A DNA stretch of 64,000 bases from Ustilago trichophora (Eukaryota > Basidiomycota > Ustilaginomycetes > Ustilaginales > Ustilaginaceae), in the NCBI GenBank assembly GCA_900323505.1, contig OOIN01000003.1:1736001-1800000 (forward strand). Reading direction: 5' to 3'. The position numbers and the translations under genes were made by a program. The notes beneath the pieces are model-generated. The model made no database searches and was not told the DNA's origin. It was given only the letters and a program-made list of their open reading frames with translations. Below are positions 19,426-30,069 of the stretch, piece by piece; position 1 is the stretch's first letter; the number at the start of each line of letters is the position of its first letter.

Positions 19426-22314
19426 CTAGCACCGCGGCAACCAGTCCCTGTAAGGCAGATCAGGGAACGCATCATGCCATCGGTCTAGGAAGATATCCAG
19501 TCCGCCGCCAATCGTGCACTGATGCGTGTAGAAGGCCTGCTCAACCCATTTTCTCGCCTCCTCCTTTTGATCCTGCTTCAACGCGAATTTGGCTAGGGTG
19601 AGCATGGACGTGATTCCTCCATCAAAGTGCAGCGAAGGAAGCTCGTTCAAGATCCTTGCGCCTTGCTTTCCTGCCTCGGCGAGTGTGCATCCGATCGATT
19701 CGAGAGCCTTGAGTTCCGACTTGACCGCCGCTTCCATGTCGTACTGACTCTGGTGCAACGCCAGCAATTGATAGATCTTCATCAAGTCCGGTCGCAAGAT
19801 CGGCCTCTGCGCATCGTAAGTCGCTTGAACCTTTTCGATCATCTCTTCGAGCGATTCTGCTAGGTCTCTGTGATCCTCCAAATCCTCCTTGTCGGCTTGT
19901 GCTGGTGTGGACGATTTGAGCACGATTCGACTACGTTCTTGAAGCATCGACAGGGATCCACCGATAATTTGACCTCGCTCTCGCACTTTCTCTTCACCAT
20001 CCCGTTCGTCAAGCACACAGATTCCACATCCGCACTTGAATCCGTGCTTGGACAGCTGCGACCTACGGATCAACCACGGCTGCTCGCCTTTGACATACTG
20101 ATGCATGATCTCAGTCCCCTTTTGGAGCGGGTGCAAGGCACGCGTGGTGACAATGTCGCCAAAAAAGACCGAGGATACGTTGGGAAGACAGGCGTGGTTC
20201 AGAATGGCAGGAAGAGGATGGACCATCGTGGAGCGGGTGAGTTCCGAGTCTTGCGGTGCGTCATCCGAGGACGATTTGCCTCCGGGGTTGGCGGCAGGTC
20301 CAAAGGCGTTGAATCGCAGCACGCCGTCGACGTAGCTCGAGTTGATTGAAGGGCGATTTGCACCGTGAAGCACAGTCTCCCGCCACTTGCGTTGCTCGTC
20401 GGAATCCAGGTTGAGCTTGGATTGGCAAACTTGAACAAGGTGCTCGATCTGGTCGGCAGGGGAAGCTGCGTCGGTGTAGCTGCGCTTTGGAGGGGCAGGA
20501 TACGTCTCGCCCACCCATTTCGAATACTCGACGCCTGGACCAGCAGTCAATCCCATGATCGGTAGAGTTAATTCGTTCGGCCTATCCACCATGGCATGGA
20601 TGCTCTTTGTCGCAGCCAGAACCTGCGTCGTAGTGCTCGTCACACCAGACTCGACCGAGTAGCGCAGCAGATGTACACCCCTGCATCCCGCCTCCGCAGC
20701 ATAGCTCGAAGCAGCCGCCTTGCAGCACAACAACAGCTCTCCCTCCTCTACATCGCGGGTGAGCACCAATCCTCTCCCAGCGCCTGGGATGTTTTCGATC
20801 GCAATGGGACCGAACCAATCCTGAATGTCGAAACGAGGTGTAGCGTAGGATTGCGAGTCGTAGTAGTAGCCCCAGACATTTTCGTGCGTCGGACCGAAGG
20901 CAGATGCTTTTTGTGCTGAACGCACTGCGGTGAGCGTCTCGTGGATTCGATCTTGTGCCGAGATGCGTTGCGAAGGAGAATATGAGAACAGGGCTGCTTC
21001 AAAGGCGAGTCGGCTGTGCTCAAAGTCGCACTTTTTGTATAGCACTTGACCCTCGAGTTCCAGGTCTTCGGCTGCTGAACTGTCCGAAGACGTGGAGAGA
21101 GGAAGGCCAAGAACGCGAGCAGCGCAGAGCTCGCGATGGGCTGCTCCGGGGCGGTTTTCAGCCAGGAATGATCGAATGAGGGAGCGCGTTCGTTCGCTGA
21201 GGGTGTTTCTCTGAACTTCGTCCAAGCTTTGCAGATGCCCTTCGAGCTGTGCTGGAGTGGAGGAAGCGACGATGCGAGAGAGGGGGCCGTCCTGTAGCCA
21301 TAGGCAACCTCTCGTGTTGCATGCTGATGGCGAATCTTTGAGAAGCGAGTCAGCGTCATCAAAGTGATCTGCTGCATCCTGTGCAACGTCAACGCTCCAA
21401 GTGGTGGCGTCTAGAAGCTTTGCGTCGGCCTCACTGAGACGATCGAGAATGTGAACATCGGTAGGCGTATCGACTCGAATACCTGGCACGCTCTTTCCAC
21501 CCTGGCACGGTCCTCCCTTGGCAAAATGGTTGAGGCTGACAAACGGTTCGCGTATCGCAATCACGGTGCCAACTGGAAGGTATGCGTCGAGCTGCGAGCC
21601 GTTGAGGTGAAGGTTGCTGGTAAAATGTGCGATGCTGATTGGTAAAGCGTTGCCCGAGGGCAGGACGCCGATGAAGGTACAGCCGATATAGAGATTGAGA
21701 CTAGACGCTACCCGGCAGAGGATGTATCGGCCTTCGAAGCGTTTCGGTGTTTCCAGTTCGTCTGCATCGAGCTGTGTGAGCTGGTCGAGAGGCTTATCTG
21801 AAGCATAGCTCCCGACACCGTCGAAAGTCTGACGTGGGAGATAGAGACGTCTGCGCTTGCGACCGGACTCTGGGTCGTGACCAGCGATGTATACCTCCTC
21901 TTGACGCTTCTTGATCTCTGCAGCTTGCCTAGCTAGGAGCGCCTTAAGTGGTACAGGCTTGAGCTTCTTGGGTGCGGAGAGTGCTTCTTTCTCCTTCCGA
22001 AGGGCGTCCCGCTCTTTGTCGATCGACTTGTTGTAGTTCTCCAAAAGCGCTTGTACGGCGCCCTTGAACAGGTCAGCATCTACGAGAGGATCCAAGGCAA
22101 GGTCCTCATCGTCATCCTCTTCGCCATCCTTGTTGTCGTCGGTGGCTGCCTCGTCGCTTTCATCCGGGACGAGGTCGTTTTTAGCTGGAGTGAGAGAGAG
22201 GTGACGAGCGAGGTTGTCTTGAATTTCGCTGTCGGGATCGGAGAGTTGGAGGAGCTGTTCGTGATCTGGTAGCGAGAGTCCGATATTGCGGAGTGCTCTG
22301 AGCAGATCCTCCAT
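19426..22314 (-). CDS. SET-domain protein with tetratricopeptide-like helices (SMYD-like)
   Basis: A 962-aa intronless protein of a fungal family with a split SET domain. The N-terminus has acidic and Lys-rich stretches. A middle alpha-helical region resembles TPR repeats (around residues 390-470). The SET part starts with IENIPGAGRGLVLTRDVEEGELLL and resumes with LNHACLPNVSSVFFGDIVTT (the NHxCxPN substrate/cofactor motif) and QYVKGEQPW. A post-SET cysteine cluster KCGCGIC follows. The C-terminus is again helical. The motif layout predicts a lysine methyltransferase-type fold, but neither activity nor target can be read from the sequence. The start at 22314 is the first ATG in frame. Confidence 0.85.
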   Translation of the reverse strand: MEDLLRALRNIGLSLPDHEQLLQLSDPDSEIQDNLARHLSLTPAKNDLVPDESDEAATDDNKDGEEDDDEDLALDPLVDADLFKGAVQALLENYNKSIDKERDALRKEKEALSAPKKLKPVPLKALLARQAAEIKKRQEEVYIAGHDPESGRKRRRLYLPRQTFDGVGSYASDKPLDQLTQLDADELETPKRFEGRYILCRVASSLNLYIGCTFIGVLPSGNALPISIAHFTSNLHLNGSQLDAYLPVGTVIAIREPFVSLNHFAKGGPCQGGKSVPGIRVDTPTDVHILDRLSEADAKLLDATTWSVDVAQDAADHFDDADSLLKDSPSACNTRGCLWLQDGPLSRIVASSTPAQLEGHLQSLDEVQRNTLSERTRSLIRSFLAENRPGAAHRELCAARVLGLPLSTSSDSSAAEDLELEGQVLYKKCDFEHSRLAFEAALFSYSPSQRISAQDRIHETLTAVRSAQKASAFGPTHENVWGYYYDSQSYATPRFDIQDWFGPIAIENIPGAGRGLVLTRDVEEGELLLCCKAAASSYAAEAGCRGVHLLRYSVESGVTSTTTQVLAATKSIHAMVDRPNELTLPIMGLTAGPGVEYSKWVGETYPAPPKRSYTDAASPADQIEHLVQVCQSKLNLDSDEQRKWRETVLHGANRPSINSSYVDGVLRFNAFGPAANPGGKSSSDDAPQDSELTRSTMVHPLPAILNHACLPNVSSVFFGDIVTTRALHPLQKGTEIMHQYVKGEQPWLIRRSQLSKHGFKCGCGICVLDERDGEEKVRERGQIIGGSLSMLQERSRIVLKSSTPAQADKEDLEDHRDLAESLEEMIEKVQATYDAQRPILRPDLMKIYQLLALHQSQYDMEAAVKSELKALESIGCTLAEAGKQGARILNELPSLHFDGGITSMLTLAKFALKQDQKEEARKWVEQAFYTHQCTIGGGLDIFLDRWHDAFPDLPYRDWLPRC

Positions 22315-24283
22315 GTCTGCTGTTGGTCGCTATCGAATGTTCGAGAGAGTTTGATGAAGTTGAAGAAGCAGCTGACGTGTGGGTGTTGCACATTTTGGAA
22401 GAAACACCATTTCACCAAAAAATTAAAGCGTTTCCCGGAACTCGGACTCGCTTGCATCCCGGCCGAAAATTCCGACCGATTCTTTAGACGAGCTGTTCAT
22501 AGATGACAAGCTTCTGTTTTCAGAGATCCTCTGAGGACCGATTGCAAACACCATGCCCGCGTGCCAGATATACGCTCGCCTGAATGGAAGACCCTGCTTG
22601 CCAACGTGGTATTTAGCCTAGGAACATCCGAAGTCCTGGCTGCATGGAAGCATGAGTAACAATCTAGCGTGGGTGACTGTGGAAGGTCAAAACCGCACTT
22701 GCTTGCTAGCATTGTTAGGTGGGCTTTGGTTGTGTAGGATAGAGTAGCTCGCTTGCCATGGCAGAGTCGGAGCACCAAAATCAGACTAATGAGCGCAGGA
22801 TACACAGAAAAGATTTAATCAAAAAGAGAAAAAAAAAAAAAAAATAGAGAAAGAACTTAATTCTAACAAGTTTGGCGCGGCTAAGGCTCTGCGTAACCGA
22901 AGAAGGAGTTTGAAACTCCACACTTTTTTCGGCACAACGGAGAAATACAGTACCGATCCTCGTACAAGACGACGTTTGTACAGAGCTATCAGCACCGCCC
23001 TGAGCCTTTCTTGCCAAATCAATCGCGAACGTGACCGTCGAACCAAGCACCACAACCCTATGATTCATGTCAAGCTGGGCTCGTGCAACTTAGCATGAAA
23101 ACCTGACTCTGAATTGATCCGGGATGGCACATGATTGACTGGGTCTATGTGGGACACGCATCCACGATCGGAGTGGGTCCATGGCAGCTCAACGTCCCTT
23201 GTGTTCGGGCTTGTACGATGTAGTTGACAGTGGGACTGTCGTGTTCACGACAGCTGCGTCCAATTCATCCCACCAACATCTTCATTCTCTCTTGCTCAAG
23301 TTTGGTGATGTTCGCACGCATATCCGACCCGGCGGCAACCATGAGCTCAGTGGCACAAGAGAAAAGCAGAATATGATTAGGTTAACCCAGCGCCCAGCTG
23401 GGCGTGTGCGCACGTTCAAGAGGCGGCCGTGCTGCGAAGATGATGAAGTCCTAAGCAGCAGCAAACGAGGGAACGTGGGCACCCCTTCAAACTTGACCCT
23501 CAGACGCTGCATGGGCTTCGATTGGTTCACCCACAAAAATGAAAATCACTCACAAGAGCATGCATATCAGGTGGTGCATTGCATTGCAGCGCACTTTCCA
23601 GACAAAAGGAAAAATGCGCTTTTTCTTGTGGATTTCACGCAATCACAGAGTCCAGAAAGAGAGAGAGAGAGAGAGGAGGAGAAACAGGGGGTCCATCTTT
23701 CGCAATTTTCGCTTAACCCACTTCAGCAAGCCGCCGCCGACCTCGACCGCCGCCTGAGGGTGAAAAAAAAGAGAGAGAGAGGCGCACTGTCGGACTTGAG
23801 CGTTCCTTGCTCGCTTGTTCAACTTTGTCGGAATATCATCTCTCTAGCCGAGTTCTCCTCTCTTTTTTGGCTTTGGTGAAACGACTGTCCACTTTCTCGA
23901 GGCCACATTTTGTGCCCTCGGATAGGGAACATCACCTCATGATTGTTGCCCTGCCGTGTGAGGATGGAGGGGCTCGAGTGGCAAGGCGCAATTTGGTGTG
24001 AGCCTGTGGGCCGCTTAGACCGAGTGCAGCAACCCACAGGCACTATCAAATCCAAGTGGGCACACAGAGTACCACAGAGTCTACCTGTTTCATTAGACCC
24101 CTTGTTTTGCGCATTTCGGGACTCCTGCACACAGAGCCGGTTCTGGCACTCCTTGCCCCACCATATAAAGAGCTGATTGTAACAGCCCAGCTCTGCCGCT
24201 TCCTTCCTTACCATTCCCTCCAACGGCATACTCCTCTTCTCAACGTCTCCTTGTACCATACAGTAGGCGAGAGCACTCACAAG
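22315..24283. other. Long intergenic region upstream of the glycerophosphoinositol transporter
   Basis: Nearly 2 kb with no convincing gene. It holds an A-rich run (about 22827-22850), two GA microsatellites (about 23658-23673 and 23771-23781), a 14-bp palindrome CGCCCAGCTGGGCG at about 23391 and a TACAGTA at 22946. A 232-codon open frame at 23181-23879 runs through the microsatellites and looks fortuitous. Confidence 0.5.
24164..24169 (+). promoter_or_regulatory. TATA box of the glycerophosphoinositol transporter gene
   Basis: TATAAA lies 115 bp upstream of the ATG at 24284 and is followed by a pyrimidine-rich leader. Confidence 0.55.
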
Positions 24284-25991
24284 ATGGCCGACATCCAACC
24301 TACACACCGCGACGAGATCTCGCCGACCGGCGAGAAAGAGGTTCGCCAAGACTCCATCGACACCCCTGCTCAACCCCTTACCAACAAGTCTCGTCTTGGA
24401 GCTGTCGGATTGATCTTCGCCTGCGGTGCTGCATTGTTCTCCGATGGCTACGTAAACGCTAGCAGTGGACCCGCTCTTACCGTACTGTCCTACGCCTACC
24501 CCGACTATGCCGGCTTCACCGAATTCGAATCCCGTTTCTCCTCGCTCGTCTTTGCCGGTACCGTCTTTGGTATGCTCCTCTTCGGTTTCCTTGTTGACCG
24601 CATCGGCCGACGACACGGTATGTGGTTCGCCTCGATCTGGCTTACTCTCTGGTCCATCCTCATCGCCGGTGCTTGGGGCGCCGGTGGCTCCATCGGCGGT
24701 CTGTTCGCCGCTCTCTCTGCCTACCGTTTCATCATTGGTATCGCCATTGGTGCCGAGTACCCGAGTGGATCCGTCGCCGCCTCTGAGAACACCGAGGGTG
24801 AGGGTGTCAACAAAAACCGCCAACAGATGTACTTCATCATTGCCACCAACACCATGATCGATCTCGGCTTCGTCGTCGCTGCTCTCGTTGCCTACATTCT
24901 CCTTCTCATCTTTGGCATGAAGCATCTCGCCTGGGTCTGGCGCCTCACCCTCGGCATCGGTGCTCTTCCTCCTCTCATCGTCTTCTTCTTCCGAATGGGC
25001 ATGCAGGAGCCCGAACACTACCGAAAGAACGCCATCAAGAAGAACGTCCCCTACTGGCTCATCTTCAAGCGCTACTGGGTCCGCCTCCTTGCTGTTTGCC
25101 TTGCTTGGTTCGCATACGACGTAAGTAGAGTTCAAATCTTGGAATGTTTGCACCCTTTTGGAAAGGATGGCCCCGGAAAGAACCAATCACACTAACCCTC
25201 CTTCACCTTTCCTTCTTCAGTACGTCTCCTACCCAAGCGGTATCTACTCGTCCATTATCGTAAAGCAACTCAATCCTGGCAATGGCTCCGACTACGACAC
25301 CCTCAAGAAGTCTCTCGCCTACAGCACCGCCTTGAACTGCTTCTACCTGCCCGGTACCATCATTGGCGCCCTCGTCTCGGACCGTCTCGGCCCCAAGTAC
25401 ACGATGATCCTCGGTCTCCTATGCCAGGCGGTCCTTGCCTTCGTCATGGGTGGTGCATTCGGTCAGATTCGAGAGAGCCTAGGAGGCTTTATCGTCGTTT
25501 ACGGGCTGTTCCTTGCATTTGGTGAATTTGGACCGGGAAATAACCTCGGCCTTCTCGCCAGCAAGGCATGTGGACCTGCCGCCGTCAGAGGTACATTCTA
25601 CGGCATTGCAGCTGCAATTGGAAAAGTTGGAGCGTTCAGCGGATCCTACGCATATCCTCAGATTCAGGCCGATCTCGGCACTCCCAGCGACAATATCTAC
25701 TACGCTGGTCCATTCTACATTGCCGGTGGTCTCGCCATTTTCTCGGCGATTATCACGTTCTTCTTCATTCCCGCTATTGGCCCAGACAGCATGAAGAAGG
25801 AAGACGAGGCGTTCCGACAGTATCTGGCAGACAACGGATACGATGTTTCGCAGATGGGATTGCTGGATGCTAATCACCCGGCTCAGTTCGAGGAAGGTGC
25901 GGCCAGAACTCACTCCAATAGCGAAAAGGACTCGCTCGAGCACAAGGAGAAGCGTAACGAGACTACCGTCACATCTGCTCCCGTCAACTAA
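24284..25991 (+). CDS. MFS transporter, glycerophosphoinositol permease (GIT1) type
   Basis: Twelve-TM major facilitator of the plasma membrane, predicted to import glycerophosphodiesters such as glycerophosphoinositol (family inference). Exons 24284-25120 and 25221-25991 (intron 25121-25220) encode 535 aa. Features: a polar N-terminus, GLIFACGAALFSDGYVNAS in TM1 as in Git1 proteins, the MFS loop motif DRIGRRHG, EYPSGSVAASEN, and a second-half loop motif SDRLGPKYT. It ends in a charged Glu/Lys/Ser tail. The start codon is fixed by the conserved N-terminal layout and the TATA box 115 bp upstream. The unusually long upstream region would suit nutrient-regulated expression (phosphate or inositol), but I see no diagnostic binding site. 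Confidence 0.88.
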
Positions 25992-26577
25992 GAGCGATTT
26001 TGCTGCTGGATCTGCTCAGACACAGCCACGACAATTTGTAATAGGAAAAAAAAAGCACACACGAAACCATGTGCCACAAGGCCGACAGACGATTCGTGTA
26101 GACTAAATTGCTGTATGTATTACGAATGTCGATATACCCGCTACTTGGAAACCCTTTTCGAGACTATGCTCACTTTGCGTTGAGCTGGGCGTTGATCTTG
26201 GCGACCGTCTGGAAAGTGACATTGACGATGCATGAGATGGAAGACTCCTTAATGAAATTGAGCCCGGCGGGAGACTGGAGACGGATCACATCCTTGAGAT
26301 CTACAAGCGTTCCTTTCTCGAACCGGAAAGTGTCGCGATACAGCGTCGTGTCGCTGGGAACCCGCATATTGACCCGAGGGAGGGTATGGCGATTCCGTGA
26401 TTGACCGGAACCCAACAGGAAGCATCTTGCTTGCCGCAGTCAACGAATCGAATTGACAGCGTCAATAATCACGTATCTCGAGTGATCTCTCAAGGGCTCG
26501 ATGTTCCTCACTCGTCTCGAAACGTCTTTCTAGCATCAACAGGCAAATGCAATTCCGAAACGTTTGATACTGTACAG
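25992..26577. other. Intergenic region with a possible small ORF
   Basis: Lies between the 3' ends of the transporter (+) and the flavin oxidoreductase (-). Apart from the minus-strand 65-codon frame at 26170-26367 listed separately, only a TACTGTA at 26568 stands out. Confidence 0.4.
26170..26367 (-). CDS. Possible small protein or gene remnant, 65 aa
   Basis: An ATG-started frame encodes MRVPSDTTLYRDTFRF... and ends with VAKINAQLNAK. The codons mostly end in G or C, like real genes in this window, and the amino-acid composition looks protein-like. The open frame continues upstream without another ATG, and GTTCCCAG inside it could be an intron acceptor, so this may be the last exon of a longer gene or a relic. 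No family is recognised. Confidence is low. Confidence 0.3.
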   Translation of the reverse strand: MRVPSDTTLYRDTFRFEKGTLVDLKDVIRLQSPAGLNFIKESSISCIVNVTFQTVAKINAQLNAK

Positions 26578-28277
26578 CTACGATCTGGTGTTGAAGACAA
26601 ACATGGCGATGCAAGCGATCATCGGGAAAGCGACCATAACAACGAGCATGTACAGATCGTCATTCGGCTCTTTGAATCCGGTCTGTACTGCTCCGGTTTG
26701 GGTGTAATCCTTGATCAAGCGGTAGGTTCCCTTTGTGTGATCTTCCGACTTGCCGAGCACTGTCTGTGCCATGTGGAACGTGTGCCAGAGGGTGCCCCAG
26801 CCAGCACCGACGATCTTGGTCGGGATAAGAGCAAGGCTTGAAACTGCAGGAACTTTGTACTCTGGTGTTCCTGCTTCGGGGGAGTCATCTTCGATGGACT
26901 TATCAGTCAAACGGAGGGGCAAGGAGGGGAACAAGGCGGCGGGGCGGCCTAGACCGGCCATATCGGAAGCACCGTCGTCAGGGTGAATGGCTGAGGCGAT
27001 ACCGTGTCGCGAGCGCAGGCCTCCAGTCAAGATGATCTTGAGACGGGTATCCTCAGGCAAGACGGAGCGGCAGCGACGGGCAAAGTTCTGGAAGAAGGCC
27101 TCCCGGCGTCCTGTACGAGCGGTGGTCTTGGAGGTGGGATCGACACCAGATCCCTGAACAGTGGCAGCACCGGTACCTGTCGCCTTGGGGTCAGACTTGC
27201 CATTGGCAGAGGCGGTCTTCTTGGAGAGCTTCTCGATCTTGGCCTTCTCCTTCTCCGAGTCGAAACCTTCCATGACGAACGAAGGGTTCTCGTAGTTGCC
27301 ACCGCTGATCTCGACAAAGTCGACACTGCCGGTCTCAGCGAGCCACTTGACGTTGAGCAGTGCATCATCTTCAGTGAGACCGCCCTGAACGTAGTCGGAG
27401 CTGTTCAGCTTGATGCCGATCAAAAAGTCGTCCTTGACCTGCTTGCGGATAAGGTCGACGATCTCGAGCATGAGTCTGGCGCGGTTTTCGGCAGAGCCAC
27501 CGTACTGGTCTGTGCGAAGGTTTGTTCGAGGACTAAGGAATGCTGCGATCTGATAACCGTGACTGCCGTGAAGCTCGACACCGTCAAAGCCAGCTTCGGC
27601 GCAGATGAGGGCGGCTTGAACGAAGCGGTCACGAAGCTGCTGGACTTGCTCTGTGGTCATCTCTGCGACGGATCCCCAAAGCATGTGGTCCAAGAATCTG
27701 CTGATGGGCCCGAGACCACCCATAGTGCTCATAGGCACCGCGGATGGGGCCAGAGCGGGCTCCCTAATTCCACGACCAGAGCCACGCATCGACTGACGAC
27801 CAGCATGAACCAGTTGCACCACAGCGAGCGGTCTCTTTGCTGGGTCTACCACGTCTGGCTGATCGCGACCTGTACAAGCATCGGCGTAAAGCTTCATGGA
27901 GGACTTGAAGTAAGCCATGTATTTCTCGTCCGAGGGGATGAAGACGTCCCACGGAGTTCCGAGGTGCCTGGAGTCGATGGCGATGTTGCCAGTGATGATG
28001 AGACCCCACCCACCACGAGCCCATGCTCGGTAAAGTTGAAAGTGGGCATGGTTTGGCATACCCGCTCCTGTGCTTGCGAGTGTCTCTTCCAACGGTGCCT
28101 ACGAAGAGGATTCGAGGGCCGATGATGGATCTGGTGTCAGCAACATGATCGATGATCGCTGTACAACCTTATCTGAAAGCTTACCTTGGCGAGTCGGTTA
28201 GGTGCAACCTTGCCACCCTTGAATTGGAGCGGTCGAGCAATCAGCTCGGCCTCGGGAGCTTTTACGTTGGTCGACAT
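26578..28277 (-). CDS. NADH:flavin oxidoreductase / Old Yellow Enzyme family, C-terminally membrane-anchored
   Basis: FMN-dependent ene-reductase-type TIM barrel. Exon 1 is 28185-28277 and exon 2 is 26578-28098 (intron 28099-28184); together they encode 537 aa. Exon 1 supplies the barrel entry LIARPLQFKGGKVAPNRLAK, which joins to APLEETLAST. Further motifs are QLVHAGRQSM, GFDGVELHGSHGYQIAAFLS, RTDQYGGSAENRARL and FVEISGGNYE. Two features are unusual: a Lys/Thr/Gly-rich insertion of about 50 residues after FVMEGFDSEKEK, and a C-terminal hydrophobic segment (YMLVVMVAFPMIACIAMFVF) that could anchor the enzyme in a membrane with the barrel in the cytosol. The substrate is unknown. Confidence 0.9.
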
Positions 28278-28722
28278 CGTTGATACGTGTCTATCTAGGG
28301 TCTAGAGTTTATGATAGTGATGATGGTGGTGATAGGAAGCTTCGCTGAGATGGACGGACACAAAATGTCAATACCTGTACCTGCTGTTGGTTGACGCGGC
28401 CTTGTCGAATGTGCATCTCAACTTTATTCGACGAGTCGCGAGAAGGAATCAAGAACTCAGTGTTTCGGAAACAGAGGTCACCGCCGCCAAGTTGCTGAGT
28501 GGTAACCGAGGACCGGAACGGAGCACAGACGGCTTTGCAAATTACTCCCACTTCTCCCGCCATAAACGCAGCATCGCTGTGACTGCCACATGCTGGGCAC
28601 AAAATTGACATCAAGAAACACTGTGCTCAGTACGATTGATGATAGCAGGGTCAATATGTACACAGCAAGCGATAGACAGCTTGAACTTTGGTTGCTTCGC
28701 TGTGTTCTGGCTATGACGCGGC
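28278..28722. other. Intergenic region between flavin oxidoreductase and glutathione transferase
   Basis: Promoter of the oxidoreductase and 3' region of the transferase. No coding sequence or notable repeat seen. Confidence 0.45.
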
Positions 28723-29836
28723 TCAAGGAAGACCTCGGCCCTTGTTAATAGCATCGGCAACCTGCGAAGTCATCGGTCTGTTCTGGGCATACCTAACGTA
28801 GCTATCGAGGTACAGATCATCGGTCGAAGTTGTCGCCTGGAAAGCTTCCAATCCAAACACAGCATCCGTCCAGCTGTTCCATCGCTTCAGCACATCCGCC
28901 TCGAGAAGCTTCTCAGGATCAAAGCCGCGAAAGTGTCGCAGCACATTGGTAGCACGGTAGAGCCAAGGTGCGACAGTGCAATCAACGATCGAGAGAGACT
29001 TTCCGTCCCAGAATCCAGCAGTGCCGCCGGACGACATGGAACGAACAAATTCGCTCAGGTGCGAGGTGAACTCTTTGGCGCCTTCCAGCTGTTTTTCGAC
29101 TTCTTGGGCTTGGAGGTAGCGGTAGAACGATGGGATCAGGTTGCGATTGGTCTTGTCGACAGCGAGTCGGTAGAGTGCTCGCTCGTAGGGCTCTGAGATA
29201 GGAGGCAGAAGTGAATGACCTTCCTTGCCGCTGCCGTATTTCTCGTCGATGTACTCCAAGCTGAGACAGCGGTCGAGAGACGAAGAGAATGGTTTCATTT
29301 ACATTTAGCTTTAGTCAGCAGGTGGCATCCTAGATCACATAGGTTGTCAAACTTACATTACTGTCGATTCAGCCAGGCCTTTACCATTAGAGAGCTTGAG
29401 AGCCGGAACAAGGCCTTTAGGGTTTAGCTCGAGGAGATCGGCTGGCTTCTTGTAGGGATCGACCTCTCGATATTGGTATGGGGCTGCAGTTGAAGATATC
29501 GTCAGCATATCAAATCATGACGACCGTTGCAATATGACGCTACTCACCTCCCAGATACTCGAGGGCAATCCAAACACGATGCACAAATGGACAGAAGCAA
29601 GCACCGAACAGAGTTTGCTCGGAGGGAGAAGAATGTGCCTTGACGGTCTCGAGCGCTTTGCCTGTGCACTCGGTGTGATACACGGCATCCTTGTGACCTG
29701 GTGCTGGCTTCGACATTTTGCTGCTGGCTGCTGTCGCAAACGAGGACTTTGATCGCAGACGATGAAAGGGTGAGCTGCTTCGAGGGAGTCGAGACCGAAA
29801 AGGGTTGAGTAAGATCGAGGAGGCCTCAGCGCGCAT
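28723..29836 (-). CDS. Omega-like glutathione S-transferase with possible mitochondrial presequence
   Basis: Three exons, 29548-29836, 29357-29483 and 28723-29260, give 317 aa (introns 29484-29547 and 29261-29356). The thioredoxin-like domain carries FGACFCPFVHRVWIALEYLG, whose Cys-Pro-Phe active site is typical of omega-class or dithiol-type transferases. Exon 2 gives the cis-Pro region LVPALK and exon 3 begins with the ILEYIDEKYG glutathione-binding helix. The C-terminal helical domain includes GGTAGFWDGKSLSIVDCTVAPWLYR. The first 40 residues are rich in Arg and Ser and nearly free of acidic residues, like a mitochondrial presequence. A second ATG at residue 41 (MSKPAPGHKD) would give a cytosolic form, so dual targeting is plausible. 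Confidence 0.88.
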
Positions 29837-30069
29837 GGTGGTTTGGGGTGTGGAGGTTCACCGCCGTGTTTTTTCATCAGATGCATGCAGGGTCTAGGCG
29901 GGACGATGCTGCAGACTGCAGAAGAAAGCCAACACGAGCCCTCTCTCACACGCAGGTTTTTCGTCGTCCAACAGATACTTGTTCCCACATCGACTCCTAC
30001 ACCACCGTTGTGACGCACTCGTAAAGACGTGCTCCGGCGTCAACAGGAAGAGGGTAAGAAGCAAATATC

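Noticed and set aside
22497..22805. 102-codon minus-strand frame starting like a signal peptide (MYPALISLILVLRL)
   Set aside because: Its first codon is GTG, not ATG, and the next ATG lies after the hydrophobic part. No further secreted-protein features.
23181..23879. 232-codon plus-strand frame upstream of the transporter
   Set aside because: It runs through two GA microsatellites, has no recognisable domain and no clear promoter or splice structure. Probably fortuitous.
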